Assembly: GCA_019243595.1 (NCBI GenBank)
Contig: JAFAUA010000287.1
Span: forward strand, 1-18,457
DNA: 18,457 nt
Source: Acidimicrobiia bacterium
Lineage (GTDB): Bacteria; Actinomycetota; Acidimicrobiia; Acidimicrobiales; AC-14
Direction of reading: 5' to 3'
Shown here: positions 1-5,811 of the stretch, piece by piece
How positions within the stretch are numbered: the stretch's first letter is position 1
How the letters are laid out: every line of letters begins with the position of its first letter
Notes under the pieces: model-generated
Told to the model about the DNA's origin: nothing
Database searches by the model: none
What the model saw: the letters and a program-made list of their open reading frames with translations, nothing else
Translations under genes and position numbers: made by a program

Positions 1-2
1 GC

Positions 3-1145
3 GCCGAGGGCTGTTATCTGTGGGACGTCGAAGGCCGTCGGTACGTCGACTACGTGCAGTCGTGGGGCGCGTCGATCCTCGGCCATGCCGACCCGCGGGT
101 TGTGGAGGCGGTGCGCAAGGCGGCGGCGGACGGGACGTCCTACGGGGCGCCCACCGAGCGCGAGGTGCTGCTGGCGGAGGCAATCCGTTCGCGGGTGCCG
201 TCGTGCGAGAAGGTGCGCCTGGTCAACAGCGGTACGGAGGCGGCGATGAGCGCCGTGCGCTTGGCCCGCGGCGCGACGGGCCGGGACCGGGTCGTGAAGT
301 TCGCCGGCTGCTACCACGGCCACAGCGATGCCTTGCTGGCCGCCGGGGGCAGCGGGCTGGCCACGTTGGGTTTGCCGGGCTCGGCGGGTGTGCCCTCGTC
401 GGCGGTGGCCGACACCGTCGTGGCGCCCTACAACGTCGTGCCCGACGTCGACGCCGACGTGGCGTGCGTGATCGTCGAGCCGGTCGCTGCCAACATGGGC
501 CTGGTGCCTCCGGCGCCGGGGTTTCTCGAAGGCCTGCGCGCCGGGTGCGATGCGGCCGGCGCCCTGTTGATCTTCGACGAGGTCATCACCGGGTTCCGTC
601 TCGGCCCGGGCGGCGCCCAGGAGCGGTATGGCGTGACGCCAGATCTCTCGTGCTTCGGCAAGGTGATCGGCGGAGGCCTGCCGCTGGCCGCCTTCGGCGG
701 TCGCGCCGACGTCATGGACCTGCTGGCACCTGACGGTCCCGTGTACCAAGCGGGCACGCTCTCGGGGAACCCCCTGGCGACGGCGGCCGGCCTTGCCGTC
801 CTCGACGCGCTGGACGAGGGCGCCTATCGCATGCTCGCCGGTCGCGCCGAGGAACTGGGCGCGTGGCTCACCGACGTGATCACCGAGGCCGGCTTGGCCG
901 TGCAGGTGCCCGTGGTCGGCCCGCTGCTCGGTCTGTTCTTCACCGACGCCCCGGTCACCGACTACGACGCGGCCAAGGCGGCAGACGGCGACCGCTACGC
1001 CCGGTTCTTCCACCAGATGCTCGACCGCGGCATCGCCCTACCACCGAGTCCGTTCGAAGCCATCTTCCCGAGCCTCGCCCACCCCAAAGATGAGCTCGAG
1101 CGCACGGCCGACCTCGCCGCCGCCGCAGCGAGAGCGATCGTTTAA
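3..1145 (+). CDS. hemL: Glutamate-1-semialdehyde 2,1-aminomutase, 5'-truncated by the window edge
   Basis: A PLP enzyme that converts glutamate-1-semialdehyde to 5-aminolevulinate, the C5-pathway entry to heme and other tetrapyrroles, in the cytosol. The reading frame is open from base 3 and begins inside the protein ([11 protein letters not shown]..., matching the family's early G-x-Y-L-W-D block). About 45 N-terminal residues should therefore lie left of the window, since family members are about 430 aa and 380 codons are seen here. Visible signatures are [15 protein letters not shown], the CYHGHSD segment, the FDEVITGFR block with the PLP-ring aspartate, and [17 protein letters not shown], whose Lys (codon 660-662) should form the Schiff base. 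[10 protein letters not shown] follows as expected. The TAA stop overlaps the stop of the convergent gene. Heme supply fits a cytochrome-rich neighbourhood, but a regulatory link is inference. Confidence 0.96.
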   Translation, partial: AEGCYLWDVEGRRYVDYVQSWGASILGHADPRVVEAVRKAAADGTSYGAPTEREVLLAEAIRSRVPSCEKVRLVNSGTEAAMSAVRLARGATGRDRVVKFAGCYHGHSDALLAAGGSGLATLGLPGSAGVPSSAVADTVVAPYNVVPDVDADVACVIVEPVAANMGLVPPAPGFLEGLRAGCDAAGALLIFDEVITGFRLGPGGAQERYGVTPDLSCFGKVIGGGLPLAAFGGRADVMDLLAPDGPVYQAGTLSGNPLATAAGLAVLDALDEGAYRMLAGRAEELGAWLTDVITEAGLAVQVPVVGPLLGLFFTDAPVTDYDAAKAADGDRYARFFHQMLDRGIALPPSPFEAIFPSLAHPKDELERTADLAAAAARAIV

Positions 1146-1705
1146 GGCGCCAGGTCGGCCTTCGTCCGCTCACGCGGCATGTTCTTGGACCACAGCAGGC
1201 GGCACACCAGCGGGAAGGCGACGACGGCGCGGCGGTCGAGCGCTTTGGGCTCGTTGCCGACGCCGAGCGTCCACTCGTCGTCGACGAGCCACTGCACGAA
1301 CAGCGGCATGCGCGCGCACCGGGCGAGCACGGTCCCGTCCCGTTCGACAAGCTCGTGGTCGTTGAAGTTGGCCACGGGAGCGCTCGTCCCGTCGCGGACG
1401 ATCAGCTCGTCCGACAGATACGTCGCCAGCGGCTGACCGTCCGGGGCGAACACAGCGAAGGCCGGTGCGCTGGCAGCCCGGTAGCGCTCGACGTAGAAAA
1501 CACACGCGCCGCTCTGATCGACAACCGTGTACCGCTCGTTGAGGTGCGCGCGCGAGTCGCCGTCGAGGACGGCAGCGACGAGTCCCTCGCCCTCGCCGGC
1601 CGGAAAGTGCTGCACGAGCACCGTCGCCTCGACCTCACCGCCGGGCGCCACGTACGCGAGATCGCCGTGCGCGCTTGGTCGGGTCAAGTGGAGGACACCG
1701 CTCAC
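1142..1705 (-). CDS. Unrecognised 187-aa protein, possibly LURP-one/tubby-like beta-barrel
   Basis: I do not recognise this protein with confidence. It starts at a GTG (1705-1703). There is no clear ribosome binding site and no ATG in frame nearby; the frame stays open upstream, so the start is uncertain. There is no signal peptide. The middle (residues about 58-130) alternates short beta-like runs with D-x-G turns: VVDQSG, FAPDG, VRDGT, ERDGT. It ends with DEWTLGV and a hydrophobic stretch ([18 protein letters not shown], residues 155-172). Repeated turn-strand units followed by a hydrophobic helix recall LURP-one/scramblase-like proteins; that is a weak inference. Its stop overlaps the hemL stop by 4 bases in convergent orientation. 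Codon use resembles its neighbours, which supports a real gene. Confidence 0.72.
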   Translation of the reverse strand: MSGVLHLTRPSAHGDLAYVAPGGEVEATVLVQHFPAGEGEGLVAAVLDGDSRAHLNERYTVVDQSGACVFYVERYRAASAPAFAVFAPDGQPLATYLSDELIVRDGTSAPVANFNDHELVERDGTVLARCARMPLFVQWLVDDEWTLGVGNEPKALDRRAVVAFPLVCRLLWSKNMPRERTKADLAP

Positions 1706-1873
1706 TTCGGGTTCATCGGCCCACGAACTACGGCTCTGAAGGAGGTGCCGGGCGGCCGTGATCTCACTCTGGCGGTCGTGGGTGGGGCCTATAGCCCGGC
1801 TACGACCGCCAGAGAATGCAGAGCGCGGCGAGTTGCCCGTCCGAGCCCCCCTGTGGTTGCCGCAGTTAGTAGT
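1706..1873. other. Intergenic region between the MenJ-like gene and the 187-aa gene
   Basis: These 168 bases lie downstream of the MenJ-like gene and upstream of the 187-aa gene, both on the minus strand. The main structure is the perfect inverted repeat at 1767-1814. I see no tRNA-like T-loop and no convincing -10/-35 pair. The minus frame leading into the 187-aa gene stays open through much of this stretch but offers no ATG, so I treat it as non-coding. Confidence 0.6.
1767..1814 (-). terminator. Strong inverted repeat, probable terminator of the cytochrome c/MenJ-like operon
   Basis: CTCTGGCGGTCGT (1767-1779) is the exact reverse complement of ACGACCGCCAGAG (1802-1814). The 22-base interior can form a further short stem (GGGC at 1786-1789 with GCCC at 1794-1797) closed by a 4-base loop. 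It lies about 60 bases past the MenJ-like stop in the direction of transcription, where a terminator is expected. There is no T-run after it on either strand, so a classical intrinsic terminator is not shown, although high-GC actinobacteria often use hairpins lacking a U-tract. It could instead be an operator or a 5'-leader structure of the 187-aa gene. Confidence 0.55.
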
Positions 1874-3124
1874 TCAGGCAGCGACTCGGGCCAGGGCCGC
1901 CACCGACTTGTAGATCGCTTCGGCGGGGCCGAGCTCGTCGGGGCGGAGCATGTTCGACATGATCCGCAGCACCCACTCCATGAGGGTGCGAGAGTGCATG
2001 CCGGTGCCGACCAGGACGCGCATCGCCTCGGGGTGGCCGATGACGCGGACGAAGGCGCGGGCGACCTTGTAGTAGAGGCCCCACTCGTCCTGGAGGCGGC
2101 GGTCGTAGGTCTGCAGGGCCAAGCCGTTGCCGGTGGTCAACGCCTCGTGCAAGGCGTCGGCCGCGAACCGCCCGGTCTCGTAGGCGTACGCGATTCCCTC
2201 GCCGTTGAACGGGTTGATCGCACCGCCGGCGTCGCCGGTGACGAGGAAGTTGGGGCCGACGCGCGGTCCGACCGAGAGACCCATGGGGAGGCGCCCGCCC
2301 GTGGGAGGTCCGCACGACGTCTCCGGCGAGATGCCCCACGACTCCGGTGCCCAGGCGATGAAGTCGTCCATCAGCTTGGACGTGTTCACCGCCTTCCACT
2401 GGTTGAACGTCGACAGCAGGCCCACGCCGACGTTGATTCGGCCGTCGCCGACCGGGAAGATCCAGCCGTAGCCGGGCAGCACGTTGCCGGCCTTGTCGCG
2501 GACGTCGAGATGGGACTCGATCCACGGTTCGTCGTGGCGGGGCGAGGTGAAGTAGCCGCGGATCGCCATTCCTTGCGGATAGCCGCGATCGCGTTGGGTG
2601 CCGAGGGCCCGACCGAACCGGGAGTTGGCGCCGTCGGCGACCACGACGTACCGGGCGCGCACCTCCTCGATGGTGCCGAGCTCTTTGCGCTTCACTGACG
2701 CGCCGCGAACCATGCCCCGTTCGAGCAGCGGCGCCGTGGCCTCGCTCTCCTGCCACAACGTGGCCCCGCTCTTGACGGCCCGCTCGGCGACGAAGGCGTC
2801 CAGGTCGTGGCGGGTGACGACGTAGCCGTAGTCGGGGAACTCCCGCGTCTCCGGCCACGCCAGCTCAAGCGTCTTGCCGAAGGCGATCGACCGCAGGCCT
2901 CCAAACCGGTGGTGGTGGGCGAGCTCTTCGGCCAGGCCCATGTCCTCGAGCTGACGAACTGCTCGGGGCGTCAATCCGTCGCCGCACGTCTTCTCGCGCG
3001 GGAAGCGCTTCTTCTCGACGAGCAGGACGTCGTGGCCGGCCTCCGCGAGCCAATAGGCGCACGCGGCACCGGACGGTCCGCCACCCACGACGAGGACGTC
3101 GTGGACGGCAGAACCCGAACTCAC
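1874..3124 (-). CDS. Geranylgeranyl reductase family flavoprotein, probable menaquinone reductase (MenJ-like)
   Basis: A 416-aa FAD-dependent oxidoreductase. The start chosen is GTG at 3124-3122, whose last two bases lie in the TGA stop of the upstream cytochrome c gene (GTGA), a translational-coupling arrangement. An open frame runs further upstream but there it lies inside the cytochrome c gene. The Rossmann dinucleotide motif VVGGGPSG is at residues 12-19, CGDGLTPRAV at 47-56, the ADGANSRFG block at 163-171, and the second FAD motif GDAGGAINPFNGEGIAYAYE at 297-316. Length and motifs match the ChlP/GGR family that reduces isoprenoid double bonds; actinobacterial MenJ saturates one double bond of the menaquinone side chain. 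Pairing with a cytochrome c, divergent from a quinol oxidase operon, favours menaquinone over archaeal-type lipid or chlorophyll substrates. The family is certain; the substrate is inference. Confidence 0.88.
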   Translation of the reverse strand: MSSGSAVHDVLVVGGGPSGAACAYWLAEAGHDVLLVEKKRFPREKTCGDGLTPRAVRQLEDMGLAEELAHHHRFGGLRSIAFGKTLELAWPETREFPDYGYVVTRHDLDAFVAERAVKSGATLWQESEATAPLLERGMVRGASVKRKELGTIEEVRARYVVVADGANSRFGRALGTQRDRGYPQGMAIRGYFTSPRHDEPWIESHLDVRDKAGNVLPGYGWIFPVGDGRINVGVGLLSTFNQWKAVNTSKLMDDFIAWAPESWGISPETSCGPPTGGRLPMGLSVGPRVGPNFLVTGDAGGAINPFNGEGIAYAYETGRFAADALHEALTTGNGLALQTYDRRLQDEWGLYYKVARAFVRVIGHPEAMRVLVGTGMHSRTLMEWVLRIMSNMLRPDELGPAEAIYKSVAALARVAA

Positions 3125-3786
3125 TTCAGCCCGTCTCGCTCGAAGGTCACGACGTTTTTGATCTCGGTGTCGGTCAGCGTGCCCTTGAACGGCGGCATGC
3201 CGGCGACCTTGACGGTGTGCTGGCCGCCCGGACGGGCCGGGTCGCCGTAGGCCGTGCCCTTGGCCTTGGAGATCGAGCCGGTGTCGACCCAGGCGATGTG
3301 GTCGGCTTCGTTCGGGAAGGTCAGCTTCGCCTCGCCGCCCGCCAGCTTCGGCCCGACGCCGCCTTGACCCTGGGCCCCGTGGCAGGGGCTGCAGTTCTTG
3401 GCGAAGACCTGGGCACCGGCCTGGATGGGTGTGAGCACGGGCGCAGCCGCCGACGGCGGATTGAGGGCGCCGAGATAGGCGAACGCCCAGACGGGCAGGA
3501 CGGCGAGAATGGGGACGACCCAGACCGGGATGCCGCTGCGGGCTGCGGGCGGGACGAAGGGCGGCGCGGCCGGCTCTTCGACGACGGGCGCCTCGGGCGT
3601 GGCCGGCGCAGCTGCGGCTTGGGCCGGTGTCGGGACGCCCGCCTCGGCGGGCGCCGCGGGTGCGGCCTCGCCACCCTCGGCGGGGGCGGCCGGGGCGGGC
3701 GCCTGACCGCCTCCGGACGGCGGCAGGCCGAGCGCGGCGCGACGCTCGCGGGAGCGTTCGAGCAGGTACTCGGGAACCTGGGTCAT
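3121..3786 (-). CDS. Membrane-anchored monoheme cytochrome c with Ala/Pro-rich N-terminal arm
   Basis: 221 aa. Residues 1-27 form a basic segment (VPEYLLERSRERRAALG, then PPSGGG) nearly identical to the start of the cytochrome b C-half at 5812. Residues 28-84 are an Ala/Pro/Glu linker. One membrane helix (about 86-107) follows, then a cytochrome c domain with heme motif CSPCH (132-136) and likely axial Met197 in GMPPF. With the N-terminus inside, the heme faces the periplasmic side. The domain from KLTFPNEADHIAW to the end resembles the second heme domain of the diheme cytochrome at 7470 (QFPDEKDQIDW), so the two are probably paralogous. It likely shuttles electrons from the Rieske/cytochrome b complex to a terminal oxidase. 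The ATG has no Shine-Dalgarno; see the promoter entry. First gene of a two-gene operon. Confidence 0.9.
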   Translation of the reverse strand: MTQVPEYLLERSRERRAALGLPPSGGGQAPAPAAPAEGGEAAPAAPAEAGVPTPAQAAAAPATPEAPVVEEPAAPPFVPPAARSGIPVWVVPILAVLPVWAFAYLGALNPPSAAAPVLTPIQAGAQVFAKNCSPCHGAQGQGGVGPKLAGGEAKLTFPNEADHIAWVDTGSISKAKGTAYGDPARPGGQHTVKVAGMPPFKGTLTDTEIKNVVTFERDGLK

Positions 3787-3795
3787 GCGGGCAGC

Positions 3796-3801
3796 AATCT
3801 A
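3796..3801 (-). promoter_or_regulatory. Candidate -10 element for a leaderless cytochrome c transcript
   Basis: On the minus strand the sequence reads TAGATT, then nine bases (GCTGCCCGC), then the ATG at 3786. TANNNT hexamers 6-9 bases before the transcription start are typical actinobacterial -10 elements, so transcription could begin at or next to the ATG. The absence of any purine-rich ribosome binding site before this ATG agrees. A weak -35-like TTGGAG (3826-3821) lies 19 bases upstream. Confidence 0.35.
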
Positions 3802-3876
3802 GGCGTGGCGGTCGCCGGCCCTCCAAGCCATTCGATATGAGGCTCGGCGAAGCCCCGTGGTAGAACGCGCCCGGTT

Positions 3877-3898
3877 GCCTTTGTCGTGTGGCAAAGGC
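3877..3898 (+). promoter_or_regulatory. Small perfect inverted repeat in the divergent promoter region
   Basis: GCCTTTG (3877-3883) and CAAAGGC (3892-3898) are exact reverse complements separated by 8 bases. It is flanked by the direct repeat CCGGTT and overlaps the candidate -35 (TTGTCG, 3881-3886). This position suits an operator. It is too far upstream of the start codon and has no T-run, so a terminator is unlikely. Confidence 0.4.
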
Positions 3899-3911
3899 GT
3901 CCGGTTAGAAT
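3881..3911 (+). promoter_or_regulatory. Candidate promoter for the bc/nuo operon
   Basis: TAGAAT (3906-3911) matches the TATAAT consensus at five of six positions. TTGTCG (3881-3886) matches TTGACA at four of six, with a 19-base spacer, longer than ideal. Transcription would start near 3918, about 34 bases before the first ATG. The call rests on motif matching only. Confidence 0.35.
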
Positions 3912-3926
3912 GTGAGCGCGTTCACG
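3911..3926. promoter_or_regulatory. CRP/FNR-family-like operator palindrome
   Basis: TGTGAGCGCGTTCACG fits the TGTGA-N6-TCACA consensus of CRP/FNR-family regulators at all but the last base. The inner 14 bases (GTGAGCGCGTTCAC) are symmetric except for one base pair. It abuts the candidate -10 and overlaps the expected transcription start, a position where binding would normally repress. No regulator gene is in the window; a LacI-type operator (which would normally have a shorter centre) is a less likely alternative. Confidence 0.45.
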
Positions 3927-3934
3927 AGGTCCGG

Positions 3935-3941
3935 AAGGAGG
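3935..3941 (+). promoter_or_regulatory. Ribosome binding site of the first bc-operon gene
   Basis: AAGGAGG, a near-perfect complement to the 3' end of 16S rRNA, lies 10 bases before the ATG at 3952. It is the strongest such site in the window and fixes the start of the operon's first gene. Confidence 0.8.
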
Positions 3942-3951
3942 TCGACGAGGC

Positions 3952-4566
3952 ATGCGTGATAGGGCCCAGCTGCTCCGCATGCTCGGGATCCTCACTGCGG
4001 GGGGCATCCTGACGCTGCTGTTCGTCGGCATCCCCGTGCTCGGCCAGCTGAAGCCGAAGACCCTGGGGTTCATCCCGACCGGGTTCAACGTTCGGCTCGA
4101 GTTCTTCGTGTCGCTGTTCATCTTCCTCGCCGGCGTCGCACTGGTCTTCATCGTGGCCAGCCGCCGTCCCCCGGGGACGCCGCTGACGTGGGGCGAGGCG
4201 ATCGTCGGCTCAACGTTCGTGTTCGGCCTGTTGCTCCTCGGCTACGGCGTGGTGCCCAACGAGTGGCTGAAGTGGGCAGACAACCAGCTGCTGTGGCGGC
4301 CCGACCGGATCTGGTTCGCCGTCTCCACCAAGTGGCCGGTGTTCTTCACCGGTTCGAACGCCGCCGTCGAGGCCGCGGCCGGGCGGGGCCGCGTCATCGT
4401 CTCGTTCCAGGCACTCCGCGACATCATCGCGGCCGGCATCTACATCCTCATGCTGGCCGGGCAGGTGGCGTTGTGGATCGCCTTCCAGAAGCGTGGCCGC
4501 AAGGCGGCTACGGGCGAGGTGGCGCGCACCTCGATGTTCGGCCGACCCATGGTCAAGACGGGCTGA
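3952..4566 (+). CDS. Unassigned four-helix membrane protein heading the bc operon
   Basis: 204 aa, not recognised as a named family. Four hydrophobic helices are visible at about residues 10-30, 47-69, 82-102 and 155-177. Between helices 3 and 4 lies an aromatic-rich stretch (GYGVVPNEWLKWADNQLLW, 97-115, then RPDRIWF), likely amphipathic and functionally constrained. The C-terminus is basic (KRGRKA), consistent with a cytoplasmic end. There are no heme-binding CxxCH, Cys-rich or Rieske motifs and no cysteines at all, so it does not carry a covalently bound cofactor. It is first in the operon, 10 bases before the ferredoxin gene, and begins from a strong ribosome binding site. Plausible roles are a structural subunit or a membrane anchor for the ferredoxin; both are inference. 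Confidence 0.88.
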   Translation: MRDRAQLLRMLGILTAGGILTLLFVGIPVLGQLKPKTLGFIPTGFNVRLEFFVSLFIFLAGVALVFIVASRRPPGTPLTWGEAIVGSTFVFGLLLLGYGVVPNEWLKWADNQLLWRPDRIWFAVSTKWPVFFTGSNAAVEAAAGRGRVIVSFQALRDIIAAGIYILMLAGQVALWIAFQKRGRKAATGEVARTSMFGRPMVKTG

Positions 4567-4576
4567 CGGAGGAACC

Positions 4577-4990
4577 ATGCCCAAGACCGATGCCAATCCG
4601 CCGCTTCCCTCGTTTCCTGGTGAGTACGTCCTGCAGGAGGTCTCGCCCGACGAGCTGCAGAAGGCGGTCAAGCCGAAACAGTTCATCCACATCGACCAGT
4701 CCGAGTGCATCATGTGCGAGGGCTGTGTCGACATCTGTCCGTGGAAGTGCATCCACATGCTCACCCCGGACACCGTCGCCGAGGCGGTCAACACCGTCGA
4801 ACCGGGCGTCGACCCCGAGGATCACGTGGTGTTCGTGATCGACGAGGACGTGTGCACCCGTTGCGCGCTCTGCGTCGACCGCTGCCCGACGGGCGTGATC
4901 ATCCTCGGCAAGACCGGGCCGGCGCCCCGTGATGGCGACGCACACCAGCGCGACAGCAATCACGGCTACGCCTACGGGATGAGGTTCTAG
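4577..4990 (+). CDS. 2[4Fe-4S] ferredoxin-type subunit of the bc operon
   Basis: 137 aa. The ATG at 4577 follows GGAGGA (4568-4573). Two cluster-binding motifs are clear: C44-C47-C50-C54 followed by Pro (CIMCEGCVDICP), and C93-C96-C99-C103-Pro (CTRCALCVDRCP). An additional Cys58 sits just after the first motif, as in NuoI-type ferredoxins. About 38 residues separate the motifs, longer than in small clostridial ferredoxins. There is no signal peptide or membrane helix, so it should be cytoplasmic. The N-terminal 40 residues (EYVLQEVSPDELQKAVKPKQF) and the His/Tyr/Gly-rich tail may dock it to membrane partners. Its place between a 4-TM protein and cytochrome b suggests it exchanges electrons with the n-side of the complex. 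It could instead serve another ferredoxin-dependent enzyme. Confidence 0.92.
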   Translation: MPKTDANPPLPSFPGEYVLQEVSPDELQKAVKPKQFIHIDQSECIMCEGCVDICPWKCIHMLTPDTVAEAVNTVEPGVDPEDHVVFVIDEDVCTRCALCVDRCPTGVIILGKTGPAPRDGDAHQRDSNHGYAYGMRF

Positions 4991-4994
4991 AGCG

Positions 4995-5795
4995 ATGGCA
5001 CGTCGACCGGGCAACGGCAACGGAAACGGCAACGGTCACCGCACCATGGGCGACCGGATGACGGAAGTGGGCGACAAGGTCCGCGGCTCGCAGGCGTGGA
5101 CGGCGATCTTCCGACCGGGCTCGATCTTCCGCAAGGGCTACACCGACAGCCCCAGGAACCGGTCCTACGTGATCATGAACAGCCTGCTGTACCACCTCCA
5201 CCCGGTGAAGGTGAAGCGGCATGCGGTGAAGGTCAGCTACACGCTGTGCCTGGGCGGCCTCTCGTTCTTCCTGTTCATCATCCTGACCGTCACCGGCATC
5301 TTCCTGATGTTCTTCTACCGGCCGACATCGGCGCAGGCATGGAGCGACATCCAGAACCTGCACACCGGCGTGGCGTTCGGCTTACTCGTGCGCAACATGC
5401 ACCGGTGGGCCGCCCACTTGATGGTGCTGTCGGTGTTCCTGCACATGGCGCGGGTCTTCTATCACGGCGCCTACAAACCGCCACGCGAGTTCAACTGGGT
5501 GATCGGCGTCATCCTGCTGACGCTCACCCTGCTCCTGTCCTTCACCGGCTACCTGCTCCCGTGGGACCAGCTGGCGCTCTGGGCCGTGACCGTCGGCACG
5601 AACATGATGGGGTACACGCCGGTGTTCGGCACGCAGGTCAAATTCGTACTCTTAGGCGGCGTCGAGATCGGCACCGACACGCTCTTGCGCTGGTACGTGC
5701 TGCACGTGTTGTTCGTTCCGTTCGTCACCGTGATCTTCATGGCCATCCACTTCTGGCGCGTCCGCAAGGACGGCGGCATCTCCGGACCGCTGTAG
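4995..5795 (+). CDS. Cytochrome b N-terminal half (cytochrome b6-like, heme b subunit)
   Basis: 266 aa, four membrane helices after a soluble N-terminus of about 75 residues that begins with a Gly-Asn repeat (residues 6-14). The heme b ligand pairs are visible: His136/His150 on helix B (RNMHRWAAHLMV...FLH) and His237/His252 on helix D. The 15-residue step of the second pair is the b6f/b6 spacing; mitochondrial-type cytochrome b has 14. Cys85 in the CLGG motif aligns with b6 Cys35, the covalent ligand of heme c_i. Other conserved blocks are FYRPT (107-111), TGYLLPWDQ (184-192) and the C-terminal RKDGGISGPL. It forms the quinone-reducing site and the transmembrane b-heme chain. The ATG at 4995 has only a weak ribosome binding site; ATG 5046 is an alternative. 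Ends 16 bases before its partner subunit. Confidence 0.95.
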   Translation: MARRPGNGNGNGNGHRTMGDRMTEVGDKVRGSQAWTAIFRPGSIFRKGYTDSPRNRSYVIMNSLLYHLHPVKVKRHAVKVSYTLCLGGLSFFLFIILTVTGIFLMFFYRPTSAQAWSDIQNLHTGVAFGLLVRNMHRWAAHLMVLSVFLHMARVFYHGAYKPPREFNWVIGVILLTLTLLLSFTGYLLPWDQLALWAVTVGTNMMGYTPVFGTQVKFVLLGGVEIGTDTLLRWYVLHVLFVPFVTVIFMAIHFWRVRKDGGISGPL

Positions 5796-5811
5796 GAAGG
5801 GAGGAGACGGC

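Larger units (their letters stand above)
3787..3951. promoter_or_regulatory. Divergent intergenic control region
   Basis: The only sizeable non-coding gap between the leftward cytochrome c operon and the rightward bc/nuo operon, so both sets are probably controlled from here. It holds a possible leaderless -10 for the minus operon (3796-3801), a 7-bp hairpin (3877-3898), a -10-like TAGAAT (3906-3911), a CRP/FNR-like palindrome (3911-3926) and a strong ribosome binding site (3935-3941). CCGGTT occurs twice, at 3871-3876 and 3901-3906, flanking the hairpin. Confidence 0.7.

Noticed and set aside
1706-1873. Possible tRNA or small RNA in the intergenic hairpin region
   Set aside because: I could not fit a cloverleaf, T-loop or CCA end. 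The structure is a single long hairpin.
1355-2698. 447-codon plus-strand open frame across the 187-aa gene, the intergenic gap and the MenJ-like gene
   Set aside because: It runs antisense through two better-supported genes and through the hairpin region, with no recognisable domain.
3125-3826. Upstream extension of the MenJ-like frame to an ATG at 3826, giving a 650-aa protein
   Set aside because: The extra N-terminal part is Arg/Pro/Gly-rich and lies out of frame inside the cytochrome c gene. The GTG at 3124 directly precedes the Rossmann motif and overlaps the upstream stop.
3837-3863. Eight-codon upstream ORF (ATG to TAG) in the divergent region
   Set aside because: It lies upstream of the candidate plus-strand promoter and has no ribosome binding site, so it is unlikely to be in the transcript.
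4577-4990. Ferredoxin as a second NuoI
   Set aside because: The cluster motifs are similar, but it lacks the NuoI N-terminal amphipathic segment. A true nuoI sits at 18049, and this gene is embedded in the bc operon.
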